Below, in pieces: positions 1 to 8,028 of a stretch of 64,000 bases of DNA (position 1 is the stretch's first letter; each line of letters starts with the position of its first letter). The notes under the pieces were generated by a model. That model was not told where the DNA came from. It searched no databases and worked only from the letters and a program-made list of their open reading frames with translations. A program made the translations under genes and the position numbers. This DNA comes from Lachnospiraceae bacterium (GTDB lineage: Bacteria > Bacillota > Clostridia > Lachnospirales > Lachnospiraceae), in NCBI GenBank assembly GCA_910575565.1, contig CAJTFL010000007.1, positions 1 to 64,000 on the forward strand, given 5' to 3'.

Positions 1-229
1 GTAATACCAATATTTCACTGACGGCAGCCATTTTTATGACTGCTTTATCATGATGCTTCCATGATTGTTGAAAACATTTGTTGTCAAGGTTCAGTTCTTG
101 GCTACGAGTTTTATTTTCGTAGCAAAGTCCACATCAGCGGGTCGCCCCGGCTGATGGTTTAAGTTTAGAGGAAAACGGGCAGTATTCTTATGGCGCAGGA
201 GTACCAGCCGCCGGTCTTGTTACGACCAG

Positions 230-514
230 TCACATATCCTCCCGCAGAGCCGCCAGGGTTTGAATAACGGCATCCAATCGCGCCCTTACCTCGCTGTCCG
301 AGACCTTACCAAGCACCAGATAATCGAGGCTGGCGTTGAAAAAAGCGGCAAAGTCGATCAGAATATCCAGCGAACAGCCACGCTTGCCGGTCTCGATCTT
401 CGCCAGATGGACGGTGCTGACATTCAGCCGCTCCGCCAACTGTTCCTGCGTCAGCCCCTTTTCCCTGCGGAGCTTCTGGATGCGTCTGCCAGTCTCCAAA
501 GTGTCATAGCTCAT
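230..514 (-). CDS. XRE-family HTH regulator
   Basis: This 94-residue protein starts MSYDTLETGRRI and has one Cro/C1-type HTH at about residues 9-63, including LTQEQLAERLNVS and IETGKRG. It probably binds operator DNA as a dimer and controls ICE genes. I chose the ATG at 514 because AAAGGAC lies just upstream; a longer in-frame extension to 709 has no ribosome site and runs through a terminator hairpin. The target is unknown. Confidence 0.85.
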   Translation of the reverse strand: MSYDTLETGRRIQKLRREKGLTQEQLAERLNVSTVHLAKIETGKRGCSLDILIDFAAFFNASLDYLVLGKVSDSEVRARLDAVIQTLAALREDM

Positions 515-1068
515 AAAAAGTCCTTTCCCGGACACAGCGGAGAAGGACTTTTTGCATGGTTCCGACTGTTTCCCTGCCGTGTTCGCCGGCCTGGGACAGC
601 ATTTTGGCAAAGGGAACTCTGACACCCCCTTATGTAGGAAAAAAGCGGGGCCATGTGCGGAAATGCACATAGCCCCGTGAACGCCTGACAGCACAGGAGA
701 GCATGGCATTTCCTACGGTCGGCCCACCTATCCGCCCTTATCCGGCGTTGATGGACTGCCATATGAGATACCCTTGCCCTAATGCATATCAGGCACGATA
801 TTTTTTGTGGATAGGCCATGAAGCCCGTCCTTATGTGCCTATTCTATCTGGCGGTCTCCTGAAAGGACAGGCCAGACAATGGCGCTTTTAACAACGCATA
901 AGTTTAGGAAAATCGCCGTTATCCCGGCTTTCATACTCTGTATCCCTGCTCTCGGCTGACGCTCAAACAGATCATCAGGCGGGATTATGGGCATGAGATG
1001 GTGACATATCATGGCACCTGCTATCCTCAAAAAATTTCTGGCAGAGTGTCCTTAACCGCCAGAAAAGG
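515..1068. other. Intergenic region without a convincing gene
   Basis: No open frame here has a ribosome site or a recognisable domain. It contains a minus-strand terminator at 639-676 that is not explained by an annotated gene, since the next upstream minus-strand gene has its own terminator at 1069-1095. A -10-like TAGAAT reading on the minus strand occurs near 845. A small minus-strand RNA is possible but unproven. Confidence 0.4.
639..676 (-). terminator. Intrinsic terminator
   Basis: Read on the minus strand, GGGGCTATGTGC pairs with GCACATGGCCCC (one mismatch) around a 6-nt loop. A T-run follows after GC. Confidence 0.7.
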
Positions 1069-1095
1069 AAAAAGCGCCCACCACACGGTGAGCGC
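1069..1095 (-). terminator. Terminator of the SLOG gene
   Basis: On the minus strand, GCGCTCACC pairs with GGTGGGCGC (one G-T pair) and is followed by TTTTT. It lies about 25 bp past the stop of the SLOG gene. Confidence 0.75.
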
Positions 1096-1120
1096 ATCAA
1101 GCGAAGTATCGTATTCGGCT

Positions 1121-1621
1121 TTATCTTTTTAGGTGATCCGGCACGATGATCTCTCCAACCGGGATCTCCCGCAATTCCTTTTTCATCGTATGGGTAAATC
1201 GGATAGTCCCGGCAGTACCACCCTTTTCCCGACCATCGTAGACGGCGATCACCCGGTCGGAGTGTTCCACCATATAGCGGTTGCGGTGGGAGTAAACGCT
1301 GGGCTGGTATTCCTCCCGGATGACAACAACATCCGTGCAAGCCTCCAGCATATCATAGGTCCACTTCTTTTGCCGCAGATTGTCAAGCCGCTTCTGGTAG
1401 GGGATCACGGCCACAAGCTCCAGCGCCGGGTTTGACTTCTGCATTTCCAGCACGATCTCGGCAAAATACTGGTCCACGCCTTCGGCAAAGCCGCTCATAA
1501 AGCAAGTAAAGCCGTCAGCGACCGCCTTCTCGATCGCCTTCCGCAGAGCCGCCTTTATGCGGTTGATCTCCTTTTGGGGCAAATCCCTGTGTCCTGTGAC
1601 ACAACAAGTCTTTTTCTGCAT
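1121..1621 (-). CDS. SLOG (DUF1273/YpsA-like) protein
   Basis: The 166-residue protein begins KTCCVTGHRDLPQ, a Rossmann-like start typical of the DUF1273 branch of the SLOG superfamily. It continues with FMSGFAEGVDQYFAE and YDGREKGGTAGT, which fit a nucleotide-derivative binding pocket. SLOG proteins are thought to bind or process nucleotide-related ligands; the substrate here is unknown. GGAGG precedes the ATG. It is divergent from the XRE gene at 1873, and the shared upstream region probably carries both promoters. Such genes are common ICE and plasmid accessories. Confidence 0.8.
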   Translation of the reverse strand: MQKKTCCVTGHRDLPQKEINRIKAALRKAIEKAVADGFTCFMSGFAEGVDQYFAEIVLEMQKSNPALELVAVIPYQKRLDNLRQKKWTYDMLEACTDVVVIREEYQPSVYSHRNRYMVEHSDRVIAVYDGREKGGTAGTIRFTHTMKKELREIPVGEIIVPDHLKR

Positions 1622-1737
1622 CTGTCTTTCCTCCGTTTGATATTGATGGACTGGCCGGTTCCCTCCGTTTGAAGCGGCTCTGTTTCAACATACCCGGCCA
1701 CAGCTCCCACAGTCAAGGATGTCGCAGGGCAACACGC

Positions 1738-1795
1738 ATGAGTAGATATAACCTTTTACTCTTGTCAATAATAGTAGATATGATTTAGCAAGTCA
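1738..1795. promoter_or_regulatory. Candidate operator region between SLOG and XRE genes
   Basis: The divergent intergenic region is AT-rich and has the motif AGTAGATAT twice, near 1741 and 1773. The first copy lies in the interrupted palindrome AGTA...TACT. A -10-like TACAAT sits at 1842-1847 in front of the plus-strand regulator. This fits an autoregulated XRE operator but is inference from position and repetition only. Confidence 0.35.
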
Positions 1796-1872
1796 ATGAT
1801 AATACCCTTTTTCACTTTGCGAATATGTCCGTCTCATAAGGTACAATCTAATACAAGGTGGAGGTGAGGGCG

Positions 1873-2187
1873 ATGTATGAAGATTTTCTCCCGGAGCGGC
1901 TGGCAAAGCTAAGGACGCAAAAGGGCGTATCTGCCCGTGATATGTCCCTGTCGCTGGGACAGGCAAACAACTATATCAACAACATCGAAAACAAGAAGGC
2001 TCTGCCCTCCATGCAGGCTTTCTTTTACATCTGTGAGTACCTCGATGTGACGCCCCAGGAGTTTTTTGATGAAGGGAACGCCCACCCAGAGGCGCTCCAG
2101 GCATTTATAGCAGAGGCGAAAAAGCTGGATTCCCAATCGTTGGAATACATCCTCGGCATCATGAAAAAGCTGAATGATACAAAATGA
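1873..2187 (+). CDS. XRE-family HTH regulator
   Basis: This 104-residue protein begins MYEDFLPERLAKLRTQKGVS. It has an HTH at about residues 8-62 containing SLGQANNYINNIENKKALPS, and a short C-terminal helical segment. The ATG at 1873 has GGAGGTGA eight bases upstream; the GTG at 1858 would lie on top of that site. The protein probably represses the divergent SLOG gene or itself. A strong terminator begins inside its stop codon. Confidence 0.85.
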   Translation: MYEDFLPERLAKLRTQKGVSARDMSLSLGQANNYINNIENKKALPSMQAFFYICEYLDVTPQEFFDEGNAHPEALQAFIAEAKKLDSQSLEYILGIMKKLNDTK

Positions 2188-2216
2188 AGCGGCCAAGCGA
2201 CTGGCCGCTTCATTTT
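2181..2216. terminator. Bidirectional terminator after XRE gene
   Basis: A perfect 15-bp stem, AAAATGAAGCGGCCA against its complement, encloses a 6-nt loop. T/A runs occur on both sides, so it can stop transcription from either direction. It includes the XRE stop codon. Confidence 0.85.
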
Positions 2217-2613
2217 GTATTGTACCCGATGATATTCAGGATATGTCCTGCTCCTATACTGGCGATAATCCAAGATGAGTAATAGAAATTGAAACCCTCT
2301 GTATTCTTCGAGCAAAGGGATTATAGTGTAACCTGTGGATGAGTCCCCAAATTGAGACTCGGCAACACTTGTCAGGGAGGATCTTAGCCTCTCTTGACTA
2401 CCCTAAAGCACTGGGGCGCAAGACTGTCAAGACCACCGCAGGTGGGACATAGTGATGCCTTGATAATCTTGTGAAACGGTGCTATTTTCAGCCCTGTTTT
2501 GTGCGTCACTCAAAATGCAGAAAAGCTTTGCTATGGATGGCCTTTGCATAATTTGTTGCCCATACATTCTACCGATGGGCCACAAATTTTTATATTTTCA
2601 GCTCATCTTGATG
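2217..2613. other. Intergenic region, possibly structured
   Basis: No long frame is present. Local inverted repeats include GAGTC...GACTC near 2341, GTCAGGGAGG against CCTCTCTTGAC near 2374-2400, and CCACC-gca-GGTGG near 2435. A short minus-strand frame reads ...LCPTCGGLDSLAPQCFRVV but has no ribosome site. It could be a structured RNA or the remnant of another element. Confidence 0.3.
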
Positions 2614-2663
2614 TTGACCTTTTAGGTAAATGGGTATATAATAGCATTGACCTAACAGGTTAA
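2614..2663 (+). promoter_or_regulatory. tetR promoter with two operator copies
   Basis: TTGACC (2614-2619) and TATAAT (2637-2642) are 17 bp apart, a near-consensus sigma-A promoter. A 17-bp near-palindrome of the form TTGACCTNNNAGGTNAA occurs at 2614-2630, over the -35 box, and at 2647-2663, just after the -10 box. The arrangement indicates autorepression by the TetR protein encoded 28 bp downstream. Confidence 0.8.
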
Positions 2664-2690
2664 TGCCACTATGCAAAGGAGATAAGACCA

Positions 2691-3323
2691 TTGACAAAAT
2701 TATTAGATTTAGACGCCTCAAGGCGGGATGCGCTTCTCAATGCAGCGCTAAAGGAATTTTCAATACAAGGATATGACAATGCTTCAACAAATGTAATAGC
2801 AAAAGAAGCTGGCTTTTCTAAAGCGCTCATGTTTCATTATGTAGGTAGCAAGCAAGAACTCTTTTTGTTTACCTACGATTATTTCAACGAGCTACTTGAT
2901 AGGGAGTATTTCAGTAGAATGGATTATTCAATCAAAGATATATTTGAAAGGCTGCGAACATCCTATCTACTTCAAATCGAGTTAATGAAACAATATCCTT
3001 GGATTATTGACTTTAATAAACTTTCTGCTAAAACGAAGTCCGACGAAATCAATAAGGCTCTTGAAGATAGAGCCAGCGCAAAGAAAACCTTTGAAATTTT
3101 TGATATGATTGATGTTTCAAAATTTAGGGTCGATCTTAATGTCGAAAAGTGCAAGCAATTTATTCTATGGGCGAATGTCGGTTTTACAAATCAGATTTTG
3201 GACAATATAAGGAATTCAGCAGACAAGAATCCTGATTATAACCATATCATTACAACACTGGATGATTACCTTGACGAATTGCGGAAAGTTTTCTATGTGG
3301 CAGATCGTGAAGGAACAGATTAA
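2691..3323 (+). CDS. TetR/AcrR-family repressor
   Basis: The 210-residue protein has an N-terminal TetR HTH at about residues 12-58 (ALKEFSIQGYDNASTNVIA, then GFSKALMFHYVGSKQELF) and an all-helical ligand-binding C-terminus. It starts at TTG, which is supported by AAAGGAG at 2676-2682. Two palindromic operators overlap its promoter. The M23 peptidase gene follows at once and is the likely co-regulated partner. The ligand cannot be inferred. Base composition is visibly AT-richer than the ICE backbone, which suggests separate acquisition. Confidence 0.9.
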   Translation: MTKLLDLDASRRDALLNAALKEFSIQGYDNASTNVIAKEAGFSKALMFHYVGSKQELFLFTYDYFNELLDREYFSRMDYSIKDIFERLRTSYLLQIELMKQYPWIIDFNKLSAKTKSDEINKALEDRASAKKTFEIFDMIDVSKFRVDLNVEKCKQFILWANVGFTNQILDNIRNSADKNPDYNHIITTLDDYLDELRKVFYVADREGTD

Positions 3324-3333
3324 CAAATGCGGT

Positions 3334-4131
3334 ATGAAAAAACAGAGTATCTTCTTTGCGATTATTCTTCTAACATTATGCACTATTATTTATTCTAATG
3401 ACCAATGGGTAGATAGGAGTAATGAAATGTATAATCCGATAATTGTTGCGTTTCCTTTAAGGGGAGAATGGTACTCTCCAAACACGCCAGGAACTAAAAT
3501 CCCAAGTCACGGAACAGATCAGTTAGGTACAAGATATGCCTATGACTTCATTCAGGTTGATTGGGATAGAGCAGGTTATCCTGCCTATCGTGCCAGTTTG
3601 CCTCAATACCTTCTGTTTGGAGTCCCCTTAAATGAATATTATTGCTGGGGGCAAGAAGTATATGCCCCCTGTGATGGTGTTGTCGTTCAAGCGGAGGATG
3701 ACTATAAGGAACGCGCACGAACGAACTTGTTTTCAGATTTAGCTAACGCTTATAAAAATGCTCATTATTTCGACCCAGCAAAAGACGATGTACGATCAGT
3801 CGCAGGCAATTATATAATAATTGAATATGCTGATAACATATATGCTGCTCTCGTGCATCTTCAAACTGGCTCTATTCAAGTCTCTGTCGGGCAAACTGTA
3901 AAGAAAGGGGACTTCATTGGTAGAGTAGGTCATTCTGGTAACTCCTTTGCCCCGCACTTGCATTTTCAACTAATGGATAGTTGCGACATAAGCGTTGCAA
4001 ATGGTTTGCCCTGTGCTTTTGAAGAATATGAGATATTTCAAGATGGTGAATGGAAAGCCATGACAAATAGCATTCCTACAAATAAAGATAGGATACGATT
4101 TCTAAAATATAACGCAGAGAATACAGAATGA
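3334..4131 (+). CDS. M23-family metallopeptidase, membrane-anchored or secreted
   Basis: The 265-residue protein has an N-terminal hydrophobic segment (residues 5-20) after MKKQ, so it acts outside the membrane. The LytM/M23 domain shows His59, Asp71 in YAYDF, VHLQTG around His175, and the zinc motif PHLHF (His208, His210). M23 enzymes cut peptidoglycan cross-bridges or endopeptide bonds. The start is uncertain: the frame is open into the end of tetR, no well-spaced ribosome site precedes the ATG, and GTG at 3307 is an alternative. It probably shares the tetR transcript. It could be an autolysin or a lytic factor against other bacteria. Confidence 0.8.
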   Translation: MKKQSIFFAIILLTLCTIIYSNDQWVDRSNEMYNPIIVAFPLRGEWYSPNTPGTKIPSHGTDQLGTRYAYDFIQVDWDRAGYPAYRASLPQYLLFGVPLNEYYCWGQEVYAPCDGVVVQAEDDYKERARTNLFSDLANAYKNAHYFDPAKDDVRSVAGNYIIIEYADNIYAALVHLQTGSIQVSVGQTVKKGDFIGRVGHSGNSFAPHLHFQLMDSCDISVANGLPCAFEEYEIFQDGEWKAMTNSIPTNKDRIRFLKYNAENTE

Positions 4132-4170
4132 TGATTCCTTACGCCTTGGATATTTGAAGGAGGTGGTGAC

Positions 4171-4682
4171 ATGGGAAATTAACTGTATTAGATATATCTA
4201 AATCGGGTGAACAGATTGGTGAGAAATTATTTGCGCTTCTAAACTCAAAGCAGCAGCAGGAATTGATCCAATATGTCCTAACAAAAGAAGAACGGGAATG
4301 TTCTGTTATTTCCACAAGCGGCAGAATGTTCCCGATTCCTTCACTTGAAGTGGGTTCCCGATTGACAGAAGTTCAAGCCGAGGGTTTGTATTTCTGTCTG
4401 GAGAACAGAATTGTATATGTCCGTGAGACCGAGATCATGCTGACGGTAAAAGAGTTTGACATCTTTGCCCTGCTCATCATGAATCCCCGCCGGGTACTCA
4501 CCTATGACATGATAATAGACCTTGTGTGGCACGAAGATTTGGACTACTACTCCCACAGAGCAATCAACAATCATGTCAGCAACCTCCGGCACAAGCTCAA
4601 GGTCACGCCAGAAACGCCGGACTACATCAGGAGCGTTCACAGCATCGGGTACAAATTCAATCCGAATATCGAACTTCTTTAA
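4171..4682 (+). pseudogene. Winged-helix (OmpR/PhoB-type) regulator, frameshifted near start
   Basis: The C-terminal 100 residues form a typical trans_reg_C winged helix (LTVKEFDIFALLIMNPRRVL, RAINNHVSNLRHKL, YIRSVHSIGYKF) without a receiver domain. The only good start is ATG 4171, with AAGGAGGT at 4157-4164, but that frame stops after three codons. One extra A in the run after ATGGG would join it to the open frame MGKLTVLDISKSGEQIGEKL and on to 4682. A one-base deletion or a sequencing error is therefore likely. Otherwise translation would have to start at the weak TTG 4263. Confidence 0.7.
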
Positions 4683-4685
4683 GGT

Positions 4686-4714
4686 CCCGGACGCATATTG
4701 CGGCCGGGGCTTTT
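4686..4714 (+). terminator. Terminator after winged-helix gene
   Basis: CCCGG-a-CGC and GCG-g-CCGGG form an interrupted 8-bp stem followed by GCTTTT, just past the stop codon. Confidence 0.6.
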
Positions 4715-4859
4715 CTCTCGGCAAAAACAGGATTTTTCTTGGAGTGTTCCCGGACTGTCCTCGAAAAAATCTGAAGAACTGTCCGTTATAGTTTTTTCAG
4801 ATAAAGGAGCAGGACAAGCGCATCGGACAGATGCCGTCCAGAATACGGAGAACACCGGC

Positions 4860-5318
4860 ATGACAGTTTTTTCAAATCCATGTTCAGATACCAGCCGTCA
4901 AGATAATACTTCGGCTTTCCCGGCAATGATAGAATGGGCAACCGCCACAAACAGAGCCATTGCCCCGATGGAGTTTCCAGACGCGCTCCACTACCTGATG
5001 AAAGACCAGAAGATGACGGTGGAGCATCTGGAGGAGACCTCGCTGATCTCGACCCGTACCATCATCCGTTTGAGCAACGACCCGGACTATGGCGTGACCA
5101 GGGAACACATCGTAGCGTTATCGGTCGGCTTGACACTCCCGCCGATCATCAGCATGGAACTGTTGCGGAAAGCGGGGCTTGTGATGAAGAACACCATGCG
5201 CCACAATACATACTGCATGATCCTATGCGAGATGTATTCGTGCAGGATTGAAGCTGTGAACCAATTCCTCGTTTCGCTCAATATACCGCCGCTCACAAGG
5301 CTGGGGGCGAAGATGTAA
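4860..5318 (+). CDS. Small HTH-like ICE protein
   Basis: The 152-residue protein has an HTH-like core in ALHYLMKDQKMTVEHLEETS and STRTIIRLSNDPDYGVTREH, followed by a helical segment with LPPIISMELLRKAG. This resembles the C-terminal XRE-like regions of ICE-borne regulators. I chose ATG 4860 because GGAG lies nine bases upstream; the frame is open further 5' but without a recognisable domain. It is the last plus-strand gene and converges on the relaxase across a hairpin-rich spacer. A regulatory role is inference. Confidence 0.55.
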   Translation: MTVFSNPCSDTSRQDNTSAFPAMIEWATATNRAIAPMEFPDALHYLMKDQKMTVEHLEETSLISTRTIIRLSNDPDYGVTREHIVALSVGLTLPPIISMELLRKAGLVMKNTMRHNTYCMILCEMYSCRIEAVNQFLVSLNIPPLTRLGAKM

Positions 5319-5359
5319 CGGTAGGGGATTTTACGGAGGTGCGCTACTTGGCAAGCAGG

Positions 5360-5575
5360 GCATTTGTTCCCACAAATGCTCGAAACAGACATCCGGCGTT
5401 GCCGCCGGATGTCTGTTTCTCTGCTTGTTGGGGTAGCACCCCAAACCCCTTGAACAGCCCCATAGCCGGGGCTGGCTGCGCGTTCGGGAACCGAACGCTG
5501 TTGTCCCTGCTCCGCAGGGACAGGCGGGGCTTGCGCCCCGCGTGGAGCCGGAAACACCGAGGCGGTCGTTTCCGG
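5360..5575. repeat. Array of consecutive perfect hairpins beside the relaxase gene
   Basis: Eight perfect or near-perfect stem-loops follow each other: 5360-5379 (8 bp), 5382-5419 (17 bp, 4-nt loop), 5428-5444 (7 bp), 5455-5474 (7 bp), 5480-5498 (8 bp), 5502-5522 (9 bp), 5524-5541 (7 bp) and 5548-5575 (8 bp). A terminator follows at 5583-5624. Such density fits a site that acts as single-stranded DNA, such as oriT or a single-strand origin, or a strong transcription barrier between convergent genes. Confidence 0.7.
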
Positions 5576-5582
5576 GAAAAAG

Positions 5583-5624
5583 AAAAAAGCGGGGCTGACC
5601 TACATTCCTGTAAGCCAGCCCCGC
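5583..5624 (-). terminator. Terminator of the relaxase operon
   Basis: On the minus strand, GCGGGGCTG pairs with CAGCCCCGC around an 18-nt loop and is followed by TTTTTTC, directly past the relaxase stop. Confidence 0.85.
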
Positions 5625-5629
5625 CAAGA

Positions 5630-7045
5630 TCATCTGTGCGGATCGGTGCGCTGTTCTTCCTTGCGCCGCTCCTCCATAGCCGCCTGTTCCTTCTCCTTTT
5701 CCAGAAGGACAGCCGCCACTTTCTGCGCCACAAGATACTCCTGCATCTCCGTCCTTGCCTTTCGGTACGCCGGGTACGCCGCCCGTTTCTGTTCCAGAAG
5801 CTGGGCATACTCGGCGTTCAATTCCTTGACACGGGGGAGCTTTTTCAAGCCGAGCTGTTCAAAAGCCTCCTTCGCCGCCTTGTGGAGCGTGATGGCCTCC
5901 CGATGCCCTTCAAGGAATTTTTTACTGTACCCTGCCTTGCGGTAGGCCACATAGACCTCTCTGGTCTTGGAGTAGTTGATGATGTGTTTTTTCAGAGCGG
6001 CGATCTCCTGCATCCGCTGTTCCGCTGCCTTGATGGAGTCCCCCAGACCATTGAATTGGGTGACTGCCGCATCCGCCCTCGCCGCCAGTTCGTCAAAGCT
6101 GTCGATCTCGTTCTCCTGCAAAAAGCACATGACCTGCGCCATCTGTTTCAGGTTAAAGAGGGTCGCCCACCTCTGGTATCCGGCGCCCTTCCCCTCGTTC
6201 AGCTTCGCCTGAATATCAATGAGAAGGGAAAACTTCTTGTCGTGGACTTGCTGGCTTTTCCCGGTAGGCCGCTCCCGGCGTTTCCCGGCAATAGCGTCTT
6301 TCAGATCGTCCACCGTGTAGCCATCGCCCAGCGAACTGAACCGGGCAAAACGGTCCTGCCCCTTGCATCGGACGGAAGGCCGCTTGCCCGGTTTGTACTC
6401 GCATCCGGCCTCCACCAGGAAGGAGATCAGTTCCTCGAAGTCTTTCGGATTTCTCTGCATAGCCGCGTCAATGGCTGCCCGCAGATCATCACGGTTGGAA
6501 GTCCGCTTGGGGTACTCGGTGCGCTTTTTCCGTTCCCGGCAGGGACGCGGCACTATGACAGAAAGCCCATACTCCAGACACAGCCGGTCACTGACCCGTT
6601 GCAGGGCCAGCCCGGACAAATGGAAATCCCTGAACTTCCGGGTGCAGTCCAGGGAGGTGGAATTGAAGATGATGTGATTGTGGATATGCGCCCGGTCGGT
6701 GTGGGTGGCAACGATAAAGGCGTGTCTCCCTTTGGTGAAGCGCATCCCCAGCTCATAGCCGATACGGTTGGCCTCCTCCGGCGTGACCTCGCCCGGTTTG
6801 AAGGACTGGCGTATCTGGTAGGCGATGACATCATGCTTCTGGCGGCGGCCCGTCATGTGTTCATACTGCCGCTTTGACAGAAGGAACTGCTCATCCGCTG
6901 TCCGGGCGTCACACTCATAGCTGGAGATATATTTTCCGCCCTCGGTCTTTTCCTCATTCTTGGAATAGTCCGTCCTGTCCGCCAGCGTCTGGGCGATAGT
7001 CTTGCCCTTGTTGATGTGGAGCGCGATCAGCCGTGTCGCCGCCAT
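5630..7045 (-). CDS. mobA: MOBP-type relaxase/mobilization nuclease
   Basis: The 471-residue protein has an N-terminal relaxase domain (about residues 1-190) and a long helical, charged C-terminus likely to be coiled coil. The metal-binding HUH-type motif HIHNH is at residues 120-124. Tyr26 in DRTDYSKN is a candidate nicking residue. It should nick oriT, stay attached to the 5' end and be delivered with the strand through VirD4. GGAGGTGAGCT precedes the ATG. The primase-like gene lies 24 bp upstream in the same operon. Confidence 0.93.
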   Translation of the reverse strand: MAATRLIALHINKGKTIAQTLADRTDYSKNEEKTEGGKYISSYECDARTADEQFLLSKRQYEHMTGRRQKHDVIAYQIRQSFKPGEVTPEEANRIGYELGMRFTKGRHAFIVATHTDRAHIHNHIIFNSTSLDCTRKFRDFHLSGLALQRVSDRLCLEYGLSVIVPRPCRERKKRTEYPKRTSNRDDLRAAIDAAMQRNPKDFEELISFLVEAGCEYKPGKRPSVRCKGQDRFARFSSLGDGYTVDDLKDAIAGKRRERPTGKSQQVHDKKFSLLIDIQAKLNEGKGAGYQRWATLFNLKQMAQVMCFLQENEIDSFDELAARADAAVTQFNGLGDSIKAAEQRMQEIAALKKHIINYSKTREVYVAYRKAGYSKKFLEGHREAITLHKAAKEAFEQLGLKKLPRVKELNAEYAQLLEQKRAAYPAYRKARTEMQEYLVAQKVAAVLLEKEKEQAAMEERRKEEQRTDPHR

Positions 7046-7069
7046 AGCTCACCTCCCTCGTTCAAAAAC

Positions 7070-7738
7070 TTACATTGCCAGTTCCTCCGGGAGCCTTACA
7101 CTCCGCACCTTTCCGTGGATGCTGTCCCTCTGCGGGTCGGCTGTCCCCCTGTGGTCGAAAGCGGCGATCTTCTTTTCCAGACCGTCCAGTTCTTTCTCCT
7201 TTTCCTTCACGATGGCGGTGCGCTCCTCCAGAGTGCCGGAGATCAGCTCGTCCAGCAGATACTCCACATAGTCCATCTTCTGCAAGGCTTCACAGAACAG
7301 GGGATGCCAGTCCTCGTCCTCCGACCTTGGTGCGTATTGCTCCTTCCAGTCACGGAGCAGATGGAGGTACTCGCACAGTACACGGTAACAGCGGTTTTCC
7401 TTTTTACGGTACTCCTGCGCCGCCGCCAGTTTGGAAATGACGGACGGCCTCCTCTGGGGCTGCCATGCTTGCAGGCCCTCATACCGCACCCCGAAATCCT
7501 CCGCCAGCTTCTCGGCGGCTCTCTTGGGGGAGAGATCGAACAGCTTGCCCACAAAGTCGATCACATCCCCGTCCTCCTGACAGCCGAAGCAGTGGAACCG
7601 CTTATCCACCTTCATGCTGGGCGTCCTGTCATCATGGAACGGACAGCAGGCCATACCGTTGCGCTTGACATCGATCCCGTAATGCTCCGCCGCCGCTATC
7701 GTTGGTACGGCGTCCTTGACCGCTTCAAATAAATTCAT
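7070..7738 (-). CDS. CHC2 zinc-finger primase-like protein
   Basis: The 222-residue protein opens with a DnaG-type CHC2 zinc finger: Cys31/32 and His35 in CCPFHDDRTPSM, then Cys50 and Cys53 in HCFGC. The rest is helical with a C-terminal coiled coil. No TOPRIM catalytic domain follows, so it may bind single-stranded or oriT DNA, or help prime the complementary strand, rather than be a full primase. ATG 7738 is chosen because AAAGGGGG lies seven bases upstream. Such short CHC2 proteins are usual relaxase neighbours in this ICE class. Confidence 0.85.
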   Translation of the reverse strand: MNLFEAVKDAVPTIAAAEHYGIDVKRNGMACCPFHDDRTPSMKVDKRFHCFGCQEDGDVIDFVGKLFDLSPKRAAEKLAEDFGVRYEGLQAWQPQRRPSVISKLAAAQEYRKKENRCYRVLCEYLHLLRDWKEQYAPRSEDEDWHPLFCEALQKMDYVEYLLDELISGTLEERTAIVKEKEKELDGLEKKIAAFDHRGTADPQRDSIHGKVRSVRLPEELAM

Positions 7739-7829
7739 TGTCATGCCCCCTTTCCCGGTATGTAAAAGGGGCGAAAAAAGAAGGAGCGGCAATCGCCGTT
7801 CCTTCCTGTGCGCCGGTTATGGAATTGTC

Positions 7830-8006
7830 TTATCCGTAAATCTCCGTATCGCCACCTTCCCGTGAAAGCAGACCGCCCAAAAAATCCGCCGCCTCGCTCA
7901 TGCGGTCATGCTCGTTCCCATAGGTCCACTCGGTCACGGTATCGCCGTACATCTGCTCCCGCATCCAGTCAAGCAGGGCTTGTATCTCATTCTTCGGGAA
8001 ATCCAT
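7830..8006 (-). CDS. Small conserved ICE protein (58 aa)
   Basis: The protein begins MDFPKNEIQALLDWMREQMY and is acidic, with no known domain. AAAGGA lies eight bases before the ATG at 8006. It sits between the membrane protein and the primase-like gene on the relaxase transcript. Function unknown. Confidence 0.65.
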   Translation of the reverse strand: MDFPKNEIQALLDWMREQMYGDTVTEWTYGNEHDRMSEAADFLGGLLSREGGDTEIYG

Positions 8007-8028
8007 CTTCGCACATCCTTTCAAAGAT

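Noticed and set aside
2217..2613. Group II intron fragment
   Set aside because: A GTGCG-like string is present near 2501, but no domain V hairpin or maturase sequence was found.
5339..6877. 512-residue plus-strand open frame
   Set aside because: It is antisense to the relaxase and starts in the hairpin array; shadow.
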